From Holophagales bacterium (GTDB lineage Bacteria; Acidobacteriota; Thermoanaerobaculia; Multivoradales; Multivoraceae): a stretch of 64,000 nt of DNA. Made by a program: the position numbers and the translations under genes. Location of the stretch: assembly GCA_009845425.1 (NCBI GenBank), contig VXZQ01000007.1, forward strand, positions 310,001 through 374,000, read 5' to 3'. Shown here one piece after another: positions 20,538 to 29,431 of the stretch (its first letter is position 1; each line of letters starts with the position of its first letter). The notes below the pieces were generated by a model, which had not been told where the DNA came from, searched no databases, and was given only the letters and a program-made list of their open reading frames with translations.

Positions 20538-21686
20538 CTACCAGCGCGGCCGCGTGCTGACCCAGGCCGGGTCGTCCGTCAGTTGGACGACCTCGCCAGT
20601 CTCGATCTCGATCTTCCAGATCTCCCAGTTCCCGGAGCGGTCCGACTCGAAGACGATCCAGCGGCCGTCGCGGGAGAACCAGGGGTGGCCGTCGTTGGCA
20701 TCGGACACGGTGAGGCGGCGCTGGTTGGAGCCGTCGATGTCGGCCAGGAAGATGTCGTCCGTCGGTCCGGTCCGGTTCGTCTGCCAGGCGATCGTCCGGC
20801 CGTCGGGTGAGACGGCGGGCCGGCGGTGGCGATGGTCGCGGTCAGTGAGCGCGGTGTAGGTGCCCTGGCCGTAGCCGTCGAAGCGGATGATCGCGATCTC
20901 CATCCGCCGCTCGCCGTTCTCGGGCTCGTCTTCGGCCTGGAACAGAACGGCGCGCTGGAGGCCGACGCCGTTGCCGACCCGGAGCGCCGTCGTGTTCGCC
21001 GCGTCGATCTGGCGACGGTCGCTCAGCTCGAGGATCAGGCCCTGGTCGAAGCCGTCGCCGTCGGGACAGTTCCGCGCGTAGACGAGCTGCCGGGTGATCG
21101 GCGAGATGCTGGCATGGTGAACGGCGCAGCCTTCGACTTCACGAAGCACCTCGCGCTCGCCGGTCGCGAGATCCTCGCGGAAGATCCGGGCGCCGGCCTC
21201 GACGCCAGCGTCCGCGTCGGTGAACTCGGCGTAGACGACGCTCCTGAGGTCGAAGGTCAGGGAGGGATGGTCCAGGTGCTGGGGAACGCCCTTGCGCACC
21301 AGGCGCACGCCGCTGCCGTCCCCCTCCATGATCCAGATGTCGGCGCCGCCGTAGAAGCCGGGGATCGTGGGCGTGGCGCCGGTGTTCGCGAAGCGCTGGA
21401 AGACGATCGGGGCGGTGAACTCGGGCGCCGCCGCCGGCGGCGAAGCGCCGGCATCCTCGCCCGATGGCGACTCACCGTTGGCACCGCAGCCGAGCGCGGC
21501 CGTCGCGAGAACGAGATACGCGACGACGGCGGCCGGCGAGCGGTGACGTCCGACCGCCCACGGACGGGCGCTCGGACCGTGACGCTGGTGACGCGCGGAC
21601 GCGCCACCAGGGTGACATCCGACCGCCCGCGGACGGGCGCTCGGACCGTGACGCTGGTGACGCGCGGACGCGCCACCAGGGTTCAC
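20538..21686 (-). CDS. PD40/TolB-like propeller protein with repeated N-terminal extension
   Basis: A 382-residue protein. Residues ~95-382 form a TolB-type propeller with PD40 repeats: S-P-D-G-R-T-I-A-W, D-I-F-L-A-D-I-D-G-S and F-S-R-D-G-R-W-I-V-F. A hydrophobic helix at ~50-66 ending A-A-L-G-C is a likely lipoprotein signal. It is preceded by 45 Arg/His-rich residues made of two 23-residue repeats encoded by the 69-bp tandem repeat. The only in-frame start codon upstream of the signal is GTG 21686, which overlaps the upstream stop (GTGA), so the extension seems genuinely translated. Role unknown. Confidence 0.75.
   Translation of the reverse strand: MNPGGASARHQRHGPSARPRAVGCHPGGASARHQRHGPSARPWAVGRHRSPAAVVAYLVLATAALGCGANGESPSGEDAGASPPAAAPEFTAPIVFQRFANTGATPTIPGFYGGADIWIMEGDGSGVRLVRKGVPQHLDHPSLTFDLRSVVYAEFTDADAGVEAGARIFREDLATGEREVLREVEGCAVHHASISPITRQLVYARNCPDGDGFDQGLILELSDRRQIDAANTTALRVGNGVGLQRAVLFQAEDEPENGERRMEIAIIRFDGYGQGTYTALTDRDHRHRRPAVSPDGRTIAWQTNRTGPTDDIFLADIDGSNQRRLTVSDANDGHPWFSRDGRWIVFESDRSGNWEIWKIEIETGEVVQLTDDPAWVSTRPRW
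21543..21680. repeat. 69-bp tandem repeat, two copies
   Basis: Copies at 21543-21611 and 21612-21680 are identical except for two positions. The unit length is a multiple of three and both copies are open on the minus strand, adding 23 residues each to the propeller protein. Each unit contains a hairpin, GGTGACGCG-CGGA-CGCGCCACC, with one mismatch. It lies exactly at the junction with the upstream copper monooxygenase gene, so it could also act as an RNA element between the two genes. Confidence 0.9.
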
Positions 21687-22924
21687 TGGCCGGCGGGACC
21701 CGCCGGCGTCGCCGCCTTGGCGGCGCCGCTGTCGGCGGCGACGTAGTCGATGAAGCCGATCAGCATCTCGTCCGTCGACTCGGCGCCCCAGGTGACGTCG
21801 ACCGTCGGGTCGGGATTGTGCGGGTTGTCGGCCGAGTTGTCGAACGAGGCCGAGACTTCGATCCGGGTTCCGGCCGGCAACCGGAGCGGTTCGGCCAGGT
21901 CGTAGGACGTCTGCCAGTTGAAGTCGTAGCGGCTGACGCTCAGCAACTCCCGCTGCTCGCCGTTGGGCAGGAAGGCGGTGTAGGTCATCGACTTCCCGCG
22001 GTAGTGCATGTGGGGCGTGAACGAGCGGACCACGACGTCCTCGTCGAAGACGTGGGTTGCCTGAGCCCGGTAGTCCGCTTCACCGGCGGGGATGTGGAAC
22101 GTGGTGTTCAGGATCCAGAGGTTGACCAGCTCTCTCTCGACCTCCTCGGGCTCGGCGAACCAGAGGGCGACCCGGGTCCGGTCGGTCGCCGCCTCGCCGT
22201 TCGGGTGGTAGTGGAAGTCGCCGAGCAGGTTCTGCCCCTTTGGCAGCAGGCGTCCGGTGCCCGGCGGGAAGTGCTGGGGTGCGAAGCCGGCGGCCCAGGC
22301 ACCGACCCAGCCTTCCTGATCGGGGTCGTCGTCGTCACCCCGCCACAGGATGAAGTGGTGCAGCACCGAGCGATCGCCGGCCTGGACCTCGACCGCGCGA
22401 ATCCAGCGATCCTCCTCGAACCCGGTCCTGATTGGCACGTCGAGGAACTCGTCCGGGCCGTCGGCGGCGACCTCGTGGGGATCGAACTCGTACACCCAGT
22501 CCGGCTCGCCGAACGTCCACTCGCCGGCCTTTTCCGGCGTCTCGTAGACTGGCTCGTCGCCCTCGCCGCGGGGCGCGCCGTTCGCGGCCCAGCGGGTGAT
22601 CGCCTCGATCTCGTTGTCGCTCAGGCTGATGTCGTTCGCCCACGGGCCGTAGCCCGGGTCCGCATCCCACGGCGGCATGTCGCGGCTTTCGACGGCGCGG
22701 GCGATCGAACGCGCCCAGGGACGCACCTCGCGGTAGGTGCGCAGCGACATCGGCGCGAGTTCGTCGGGCTGATGGCAGGAGGCGCAGTTCTCGTGGAGGA
22801 TCGGCGCGATGTCGTCGACAAAGGTGGGCTGGTCGACGTTCACGCCGGCGGCGATGGCCGGCGCCAGCAGCAGGATTGCCGTCGAGGCGGCTGCGAGGCG
22901 GTTCAGGCGGGAGGCTCGGTTCAT
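21683..22924 (-). CDS. Cytochrome c / copper type II monooxygenase (PHM/DBH-like) fusion, copy 1
   Basis: A 413-residue secreted protein. After a signal peptide comes a c-type heme motif, C-A-S-C-H (47-51), then a two-domain copper monooxygenase like peptidylglycine alpha-hydroxylating monooxygenase. Likely CuA ligands are His189-His190 (L-H-H-F) and a His in H-Y-H (238-240). CuB ligands are H-M-H (305-307) and Met387 in S-T-D-E-M-L-I-G-F. The fusion suggests direct electron delivery from heme to copper in place of ascorbate (inference). Its paralogue lies 77 bp upstream. Substrate unknown. Confidence 0.85.
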   Translation of the reverse strand: MNRASRLNRLAAASTAILLLAPAIAAGVNVDQPTFVDDIAPILHENCASCHQPDELAPMSLRTYREVRPWARSIARAVESRDMPPWDADPGYGPWANDISLSDNEIEAITRWAANGAPRGEGDEPVYETPEKAGEWTFGEPDWVYEFDPHEVAADGPDEFLDVPIRTGFEEDRWIRAVEVQAGDRSVLHHFILWRGDDDDPDQEGWVGAWAAGFAPQHFPPGTGRLLPKGQNLLGDFHYHPNGEAATDRTRVALWFAEPEEVERELVNLWILNTTFHIPAGEADYRAQATHVFDEDVVVRSFTPHMHYRGKSMTYTAFLPNGEQRELLSVSRYDFNWQTSYDLAEPLRLPAGTRIEVSASFDNSADNPHNPDPTVDVTWGAESTDEMLIGFIDYVAADSGAAKAATPAGPAGQ

Positions 22925-23001
22925 CGGGTGATCTCCGGAACTGTTCGAGATGTCGCCCGGATTGTAGCCGCGACGCCGCCCGCCCTGCTTTCTGGACGCA
23001 G

Positions 23002-24573
23002 CTACCCGGTAGGCAGGGTGGCCGGGGTCTCGTTCTCGGCCGGCGTGCCGACCATCTCGCCCGGCCCCATGTCCATCCGCAGCGTGCCGTCGTCCTGGAT
23101 GGAACCCTTGAGTTGCATCGTGTTGCCGGGCGTCTCCGCGGTGGCGGTCACGTCGTTGCCGTCCCAGACGATGTCGACGATCGGCGCCGGCAGCACGAGG
23201 GTGCCGAACTGGACGAACCAGCCGCCCGGGACGCCGCCGCGGGGCAGGAGCATGGCTGTCGGCTCGGGCCCCTGGCCAGGCTGGCGTTGTACGTCGAAGC
23301 GCCACGCCTGGCCGGGATGGGTCTGCGCCAGTTCCGCCAGCTTGGCGAGCACCGGGCTCGCGGGCTTGGGACTGACGCCCTCGGCGGCCACGAAGTCGAC
23401 GAATCCGATCAGCATCTCGTCGGTCGAGTCGGTGCCCCAGGTGACGTCGATCGTCGGGTCGGGGTTGTGAGGGTTGTCGGCCGAGTTGTCCCAGTGCGCG
23501 GTGACTTCGATCCGGGTGCCGGCCGGCAGGGCCACCGGCTCGACGAAGTTGTAGCCGGTCTGCCAGTTGAAGTCGTAGCGGCTGACGCTGAGCAGGTCCC
23601 TCTCGTCGCCGTCGGGCAGGTGCGCGGTGTACTTCATGTCCTTGCCGCGGTAGTGCATGTGGGGAGCCAGCGAGCGGATGACGACATCCTCGGTGAACAC
23701 GTGGTTCGCGCGCGCCTCGTGGTTCGCGTCGCCGGCGGGGATCCTGAACGTGGAGTTCATGACCCAGAGGTTGATCAGTTCCTTCTCGACCTCCTCCGGC
23801 TCGGCGAACCAGATGCCGATGCGGGTCTTGTCGGTCGTGGCCGTGCCGTTCGGGTGGTAGTGGAAGTCGCCGAGCAGGTTCTGGCCCTTGGGTACCAGGC
23901 GTGCTGTGCCTGCCGGAAACTCGTTGGCCTTGGCGCCGGCGGCCCAGGCGTCGAGCCAGGCGTCCTGGACCTCGCTGTCGGGAGCGGCACGCCAGAGGAT
24001 GAAGTGGTGGACGACCTCACGGTCGCCGGGCTGGACCTCGACCGCCCGGATCCACCGGTCCTGGTCCCAGTCGGTCTCGACCGGGATCACGGCGAACTCG
24101 TCGGGCCCGTCGGCCGCGACCTCGAACGGGTCGAACTCGTAGACCCAGTCCGGTTCGCCGAAGGCCCACTCGCCGGTGCTTGCCGGAGGCTCGTAGACGG
24201 GTTCGTCTCCGTCGCCGCGAGGAGCGCCGCTGCTGGCCCAGCGGGTGATCGCCTCGATCTCCACGTCGCTCAGGGAGATGTCGTTCGAGAAGGGGCCGTA
24301 GCCCGGGTCGGCGTCCCAGGGCGGCATGTCGCGGTTCTCGACCGCCCGGGCGATCGAGCGGGCCCAGGGGCGCACCTCGCGGTAGGTGCGCAGCGACATC
24401 GGGGCGATCTCCTCCGGCTGGTGGCAGGAAGCGCAGTTCTCGTGGAGGATCGGCGCGATGTCGTCGACGAAGGTGGGCTGTTCCAGGTTCAGGGCGTGAC
24501 TCGCGGCGGGGATGGCGAGCAATGCGACGGCTGCGACCCTGGTCGCGTGGCGGAGCAGGGGAATCCGGTTCAT
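23002..24573 (-). CDS. Cytochrome c / copper type II monooxygenase fusion, copy 2 with extra C-terminal domain
   Basis: A 523-residue paralogue of the downstream 413-aa protein, highly similar over the shared ~400 residues, including C-A-S-C-H, V-V-H-H-F, F-H-Y-H, H-M-H-Y-R-G-K and S-T-D-E-M. It adds about 110 C-terminal residues (from ~405) that look beta-rich, for example I-V-W-D-G-N-D-V-T-A-T-A. They weakly recall the small lipoprotein at 52439, which may share a fold (low confidence). Tandem duplication with divergence in the tail suggests two related substrates or subunits. The start Met is followed by a clear signal peptide. Confidence 0.85.
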   Translation of the reverse strand: MNRIPLLRHATRVAAVALLAIPAASHALNLEQPTFVDDIAPILHENCASCHQPEEIAPMSLRTYREVRPWARSIARAVENRDMPPWDADPGYGPFSNDISLSDVEIEAITRWASSGAPRGDGDEPVYEPPASTGEWAFGEPDWVYEFDPFEVAADGPDEFAVIPVETDWDQDRWIRAVEVQPGDREVVHHFILWRAAPDSEVQDAWLDAWAAGAKANEFPAGTARLVPKGQNLLGDFHYHPNGTATTDKTRIGIWFAEPEEVEKELINLWVMNSTFRIPAGDANHEARANHVFTEDVVIRSLAPHMHYRGKDMKYTAHLPDGDERDLLSVSRYDFNWQTGYNFVEPVALPAGTRIEVTAHWDNSADNPHNPDPTIDVTWGTDSTDEMLIGFVDFVAAEGVSPKPASPVLAKLAELAQTHPGQAWRFDVQRQPGQGPEPTAMLLPRGGVPGGWFVQFGTLVLPAPIVDIVWDGNDVTATAETPGNTMQLKGSIQDDGTLRMDMGPGEMVGTPAENETPATLPTG

Positions 24574-24751
24574 GTCTGGTCCTTGAGAGCGGGTTTGAAC
24601 GTGTTCGCGGAAACAAGACGGCCGCCGGATGCGTTTACGACTCAGGGCGTTGCACTCCGTGACCGTGATGGTTTCGACAGTACCCGACTATACGGCGCTG
24701 GTGCCTTCGGGTTGCGGCTTTCGGGGAGATCGCGGTGCTACGCTCGATGGC

Positions 24752-25582
24752 ATGTTTCGGGTTGAATCGGCACTCAGGCGATGCTTCCTTCCGGCGGCGA
24801 TTCTCCTCGTGTCGAGCCTCTGGTGGGCCGACGGTCTGGCGGCCCAGAACGTGCTCTCCAGGGCGCTCCAGGAACGCGTTCAGGAGAATCCGCACACGAC
24901 CGAAGCGGACGTCGAGGCCGGAGCGCGCGTGTTTCGTCGCAGTTGCTCGCTCTGTCACGGCGCCGACGGCACCGGCGGCGACGGCCCCGACCTGACCCGG
25001 GGCGTGTTCCGCCATGGCAGCAGCGATGCCGCGCTGTTCCGCAACATCCTGACCGGCATCCCCAACACCGGCATGGGCGGCATCTACCAGCCGGACAAGT
25101 CGATCTGGCAGGTGGTTTCCTACGTGCGCTCGCTCAGCCGGGGCGGCGGCGAGGAAGAGGTGCGGGGCGATCCGCGACGTGGACGGATGCTGTACCGGAC
25201 CCGCGGCTCCTGCTCCGACTGCCACCGCCTGAACGGCTCGGGAGGCCGGCTCGGTCCCGATCTGTCCGATCTGGGCTGGCGGCGGGCGCCGGACCACATC
25301 AGCGCGTCGATCACAGATCCTTCCGTGGCGATGGACGCCGACTATCGGACGGTCGAGGTCAGGACGGACGAGGGCAACGTCGTGCGCGGTCTGTTGCGGA
25401 ACGAGGACCGCTTCTCGATTCAGCTCCTCGACGAGTTCGAGAACCTCAGGTCCTTCGAGAAGACGGATCTGGCGGCCATCGACAAACCCGAGGAGTCGTT
25501 GATGCCACCCCTCGCCAGCTTCTTCCGCGGCCGGGATCTCGACGATCTCGTCGCCTACCTCTACTCACTGCGGCCGGAGTGA
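24752..25582 (+). CDS. Diheme cytochrome c, exported
   Basis: A 276-residue periplasmic protein. A signal peptide (residues ~10-31) is followed by two heme c sites: C65-S-L-C68-H69 and C154-S-D-C157-H158. The second domain continues with G-P-D-L-S-D-L and L-M-P-P-L, typical of cytochromes that accept electrons from quinoproteins. The PQQ dehydrogenase starts 2 bp after its stop, so it is the probable electron acceptor of that enzyme. It is divergent from the copper monooxygenase genes. The start was placed at ATG 24752 because the upstream open frame lacks a signal. Confidence 0.9.
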   Translation: MFRVESALRRCFLPAAILLVSSLWWADGLAAQNVLSRALQERVQENPHTTEADVEAGARVFRRSCSLCHGADGTGGDGPDLTRGVFRHGSSDAALFRNILTGIPNTGMGGIYQPDKSIWQVVSYVRSLSRGGGEEEVRGDPRRGRMLYRTRGSCSDCHRLNGSGGRLGPDLSDLGWRRAPDHISASITDPSVAMDADYRTVEVRTDEGNVVRGLLRNEDRFSIQLLDEFENLRSFEKTDLAAIDKPEESLMPPLASFFRGRDLDDLVAYLYSLRPE

Positions 25583-25584
25583 CG

Positions 25585-27201
25585 ATGACGATCAAACGGA
25601 AGACCGTGGTTCTCGCCGCGGCGTTCCTGCTTGCGGCTGGCAGCCTGTCCGCTCAGGGCGGGGTTTCCTACGAGCAGTTGAAGGACGCGGCGGACGACCC
25701 GGGCAACTGGCTCATGTACTCGGGTGAGTACAACAGCCAGCGTTTCAGCCGCCTCGTCGAGATCGACCGTTCGAACGCCGCGGAGCTCCAGCTTCGCTGG
25801 GTCCACCAGATGCCGACGCTGGGACGGCTGGAGACGACACCGCTGGTCGTCGACGAGGTGATGTACGCAACGACACCCGACAACGTCGTGCGGGCTCTCG
25901 ACGCGCGCACCGGCCGGCAGTACTGGTCCTACGCTCACGAATTGCCAGATCACCTCGCCCTCTGCTGCGGCAAGCAGAACCGGGGAGTGGCCATTCGAGG
26001 CGACCGGCTCTACATGGGCACGGTCGATGCGCACCTGGTCTCCCTGGACGCCAAGACCGGCGCGGTGATCTGGGACACGGAGGTGGGCAACCCGCGCACA
26101 GGGCAGTCGATCACGGCGGCGCCGATGGTTGTCCGCGATCTCGTGATCACCGGAATCGGCGGCGGCGAGTACGGCATTCGGGGCTTCCTCGACGCCTACG
26201 ACGCGGACACGGGTGAACTCCGCTGGCGCACCTACACGATTCCGGGACCGGGCGAACCAGGCAACGAGACCTGGGAGGGCGACTCCTGGAAGACGGGGGG
26301 CGCGCCTACCTGGATGACGGGCTCCTACGACCCCGAGCTCGATCTCCTCTACTGGGGAACTGGCAATCCGGGGCCTGACTGGAACGGCGAGGTCCGCGAG
26401 GGCGACAACCTGCACTCGGACTCGGTGCTGGCGATCCGGCCGGACACGGGCGAGATCGTCTGGACCTTCCAGTTCACGCCGCACGACGTCCACGACTGGG
26501 ATGCCTGCCAGGTACCGATTCTGTTCGACGCGGAGTACGACGGCGAGCAGCGCAAGTTGATGGCCTTCGCCAACCGGAACGCCTTCTTCTACCTGCTCGA
26601 CCGCGAGACCGGGGAGTTCCTGTTCGCGCGCGAGTTCGCCCGGCAGACCTGGGCCGAGGGGATCGACCAGGACACCGGCCGGCCGATCCGGGTGCCCAAC
26701 ATGTTCCCCAGCGAGGAGGGCACCCTCGTGGCGCCGACGATCGGCGGCGCCGCGAACTGGTTCTCTCCCACCTACAGCCCCGACACCGGCCTGTTCTACA
26801 TCCAGGCCTACGACGCGGAGATGCTCTACTACATGGCCGAGGCCGAGTACGAAGAGGGCGAACTCTTCGTCGGCGGCTACGGCAAGCCGGCGGGGCCCGC
26901 CGACCAGTACGTCAGCGCGGTACGGGGGATCGATCCGCTCACTGGAGACCGGAAGTGGGAGTACCAGGTGCAGCCCCGGTCCACGTCCGGCCTGCTCGCC
27001 ACGAAGGGCGGCCTGGTGTTCGGCGGCAGCGTGGCGGGCATCTTCTACGCCCTCGACGCCGAGACCGGCGAGGAGCTCTGGCACCGGCGCCTCGGCGGCA
27101 ACGTCTTCGCGGCGCCGATTAGCTATGAGGCGGGTGGGCAGCAGCATGTGACGATCGCCGCCGGCCGGGCGCTGTTCACGTTCGCGTTGCCTGCGGAGTA
27201 G
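25585..27201 (+). CDS. PQQ-dependent alcohol dehydrogenase-like quinoprotein
   Basis: A 538-residue periplasmic quinoprotein. A signal peptide ends L-S-A-Q (~24), then W-L-M-Y-S-G-E-Y-N-S-Q-R-F-S. The vicinal cysteines Cys127-Cys128 in L-A-L-C-C-G-K-Q-N-R-G mark the ring disulfide near PQQ seen in quinoprotein alcohol dehydrogenases. G-D-S-W and repeated A-x-D-A-x-T-G-E blades complete the eight-bladed fold. No heme c domain is fused; the adjacent diheme cytochrome c probably takes the electrons. Substrate could be an alcohol or aldehyde. Confidence 0.9.
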   Translation: MTIKRKTVVLAAAFLLAAGSLSAQGGVSYEQLKDAADDPGNWLMYSGEYNSQRFSRLVEIDRSNAAELQLRWVHQMPTLGRLETTPLVVDEVMYATTPDNVVRALDARTGRQYWSYAHELPDHLALCCGKQNRGVAIRGDRLYMGTVDAHLVSLDAKTGAVIWDTEVGNPRTGQSITAAPMVVRDLVITGIGGGEYGIRGFLDAYDADTGELRWRTYTIPGPGEPGNETWEGDSWKTGGAPTWMTGSYDPELDLLYWGTGNPGPDWNGEVREGDNLHSDSVLAIRPDTGEIVWTFQFTPHDVHDWDACQVPILFDAEYDGEQRKLMAFANRNAFFYLLDRETGEFLFAREFARQTWAEGIDQDTGRPIRVPNMFPSEEGTLVAPTIGGAANWFSPTYSPDTGLFYIQAYDAEMLYYMAEAEYEEGELFVGGYGKPAGPADQYVSAVRGIDPLTGDRKWEYQVQPRSTSGLLATKGGLVFGGSVAGIFYALDAETGEELWHRRLGGNVFAAPISYEAGGQQHVTIAAGRALFTFALPAE

Positions 27202-27219
27202 GGACCCTTCCAGCCGGCG

Positions 27220-28602
27220 ATGAAGGTCTTCCCCGAACTGCTGATCGAGGATCTTCGTGCGGAGATCGAGCCGGAGCGGTTGGGACGTCAGGCGGGAGAG
27301 CGCGGCATGCCGCCGCTGAACGCGACGGACGACCCGGGCCAGACGGAGATCGAGGAGTTCGTCGAGGCGAAGAAGAACGACGCGGTGCGGATCCGCGACG
27401 AGCAGCTCGAACAGGTCGACAATCACCTGGACCAGCTCGACCAGGCGGTCCTCGCCGGCGATCTGGAGTCGGCGGCGCGCAAGGCCGCGACCGAGTTCAG
27501 GGAGGTCGAGCAGAGTGAACTGCAGGCGCTCAAGGCAAGCCTGCACGAGTTCGAGCGGAAACGACGGGACTTCTTCGACTTCAAGCACCGCAACGGACTG
27601 GACCGCGAGCCCGACTACGTGAGTCAGCGGACGACCCTGTTGCTGGTTGGGCTGATCGTCCTGCTGTTCGTGATCGAAAGCGGCTTGAACGGGGCCTTCC
27701 TGGCGGTCGGCAGCGAGGGCGGTCTGGTGGGCGGATGGGGTCTGGCGCTCGGCTTCAGCGTCGTGAACCTCGTTCTGCCGGCTCTGTTCTTCGGCCCTGT
27801 GAGCCGCTACGTGAGCCACATCCACGTGCTCCTGAAGGCTGTGGGAGTGCTGGCGATCCTGGGGTGGCTTGCGACCGCCCTCGTGCTCAACCTGGGACTC
27901 GCGCACTTCCGGGACGCCTCGGCCGATCTGATCGAGAACATCGGCGCCGAGGCGCTGAGTCGCTTCCAGGCCTCGCCGCTCGGACTGCAGGACGCGGAAT
28001 CGTGGCTTCTCTTCGTGCTCGGTTTCTTCTTCTCCGGCGTCGCCTTCTTCGACGGCCGCAAGCTGTTCGGCGATTCCTATCCCGGCTACTCCCGGAAGCA
28101 CCGCAAGATGGAGGACGCGCGCGCCGACTACGACGACCTCTGGCAGGACGTGGTGGAGCAGTTGCGCACGATCCGGGAAGACGGTCTGGACGCGATTGGG
28201 CGTACCGCGCACCAGGCGAAGAGCCAGCCGGTCGAGCGGCGCCGCGCGCTCGAGAGCGAGACGAAACTCCTGGCCGCGTTCGATGCCCACGTTGAGCAGT
28301 TGCAGCGCTCCGGGACGATGCTGATCGAGGAGTACCGGGAGGCGAACCGCTCAGTGCGTTTCGACCGCGGTACGCCCGAGGCGTACAGCAGGCCCTGGAG
28401 GATGGATCCGTCGCCGCCCCACCGCCGGCGCCGCGAGCCGGTTGCGGTCGAAGACGTGGATCTGGACGGATTGAACGAACAGTACGAGTCCGCGCTGGGC
28501 CGCGTACACGGGGAGTGGGAACAGACCCGGGCGCGATTGGACCTGGAGGGCTCGATGTCCGATCCGGCGGAGGCCGTTTCCGCGAATGGCGGCGGCTCGT
28601 AG
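27220..28602 (+). CDS. Uncharacterised 4-TM coiled-coil membrane protein (first gene of a motor-like operon)
   Basis: A 460-residue protein with no family I can name. Residues ~45-120 are a charged heptad-rich coiled coil. Four hydrophobic segments follow at about 138-162, 172-192, 203-228 and 261-278. A second long helical region (300-380) leads to an Arg- and acid-rich tail. No signal peptide. It starts the tightly packed set that includes a VWA-like protein, a MotA-like protein and a MotB-like protein, and overlaps the next gene by 17 bp. A structural or regulatory subunit of that complex is likely (inference). Confidence 0.75.
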   Translation: MKVFPELLIEDLRAEIEPERLGRQAGERGMPPLNATDDPGQTEIEEFVEAKKNDAVRIRDEQLEQVDNHLDQLDQAVLAGDLESAARKAATEFREVEQSELQALKASLHEFERKRRDFFDFKHRNGLDREPDYVSQRTTLLLVGLIVLLFVIESGLNGAFLAVGSEGGLVGGWGLALGFSVVNLVLPALFFGPVSRYVSHIHVLLKAVGVLAILGWLATALVLNLGLAHFRDASADLIENIGAEALSRFQASPLGLQDAESWLLFVLGFFFSGVAFFDGRKLFGDSYPGYSRKHRKMEDARADYDDLWQDVVEQLRTIREDGLDAIGRTAHQAKSQPVERRRALESETKLLAAFDAHVEQLQRSGTMLIEEYREANRSVRFDRGTPEAYSRPWRMDPSPPHRRRREPVAVEDVDLDGLNEQYESALGRVHGEWEQTRARLDLEGSMSDPAEAVSANGGGS

Positions 28603-29431
28603 GCGGCGGCGCCGCCGTTCGCGGCGGGGTGACCTCTCACCGAGGGATCTGGCGATCGGCGGCGGTATCGCGGTCACAGTACTCGTGCTGCTTGTCGTGG
28701 CCGCGCGCTTCACGGTGTTCGCCCCGAAGCCGCCGGATCGAGACCCCGAGACGGGTTGTCCCGAGGCGGGGCCCGCGGCCCTGACCGCGATCCTGATCGA
28801 TGTCACGGACCAGATCGGCCCGGTCAGCCGCGCCGACGTGCTTGCGCGCCTCGACGAGTACGTAGCAGACAGCCGGGAGGATGAGATGGTCCTGGCCTAC
28901 GAGGCCGAGCCGGTGGGGGACGAGATCGGGGCCCCGCTGCTCTCGGTCTGCCATCCCGGCGACCCCGACGAGGCCAGCGAGTGGACGGAGAACCCGCGGT
29001 TGATCCGGCGACGCCTGGAGCAGCGCTTCGAGCAGCCGCTCGAGCATCTCTTCGCCGAGTTGCTCGGCCGGGACGCGGCGCCGACTTCGCCGCTTATGGA
29101 GAGCGTGCAGAGCGTGGCGGTATCGGTTCTGGGCCGGCATGAGTACGCGGATCTTCCGAAACGTCTGATCCTGGTTTCCGACCTGATGCAGAACACGCGC
29201 AACCTTTCCTTCTTCCGCCAGGCGGTCGACTACGAGGCCTTCGCCGCGACGAACGGCGCCGGAGCGCTGGGCACGGACCTTCGGGGAACCGCGGTCGAGG
29301 TCCTGTTCGTGCAGCGGACGGCCCACCAGCGCCTGGACGGCACCCGCGGCCTGATCGACTTCTGGCAGCAGTGGATCGAGGACCAGGGAGGCACCCTGAA
29401 CCGGGTCGTACGCGTCGACGGCGTGAACTGA
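28586..29431 (+). CDS. Membrane-anchored VWA-like protein
   Basis: A 281-residue protein. A very basic N-terminus (poly-Arg) precedes one membrane helix (~22-42), and the rest probably faces the periplasm. The domain opens I-L-I-D-V-T-D-Q-I, a D-x-T-x-x start like a degenerate MIDAS, with S-P-L-M-E-S-V and L-I-L-V-S-D-L-M-Q-N-T further on, as in von Willebrand A folds. It may bind a partner in a metal-dependent way. Its TGA overlaps the start of the next gene (TGATG), indicating translational coupling. Biological role unknown. Confidence 0.72.
   Translation: MAAARRRRRRRSRRGDLSPRDLAIGGGIAVTVLVLLVVAARFTVFAPKPPDRDPETGCPEAGPAALTAILIDVTDQIGPVSRADVLARLDEYVADSREDEMVLAYEAEPVGDEIGAPLLSVCHPGDPDEASEWTENPRLIRRRLEQRFEQPLEHLFAELLGRDAAPTSPLMESVQSVAVSVLGRHEYADLPKRLILVSDLMQNTRNLSFFRQAVDYEAFAATNGAGALGTDLRGTAVEVLFVQRTAHQRLDGTRGLIDFWQQWIEDQGGTLNRVVRVDGVN

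Noticed and set aside
25561-28290. Minus-strand open frame (909 aa) opposite the PQQ dehydrogenase
   Set aside because: Shadow frame of GC-rich coding DNA; the plus-strand quinoprotein with the CC motif and cytochrome are convincing.
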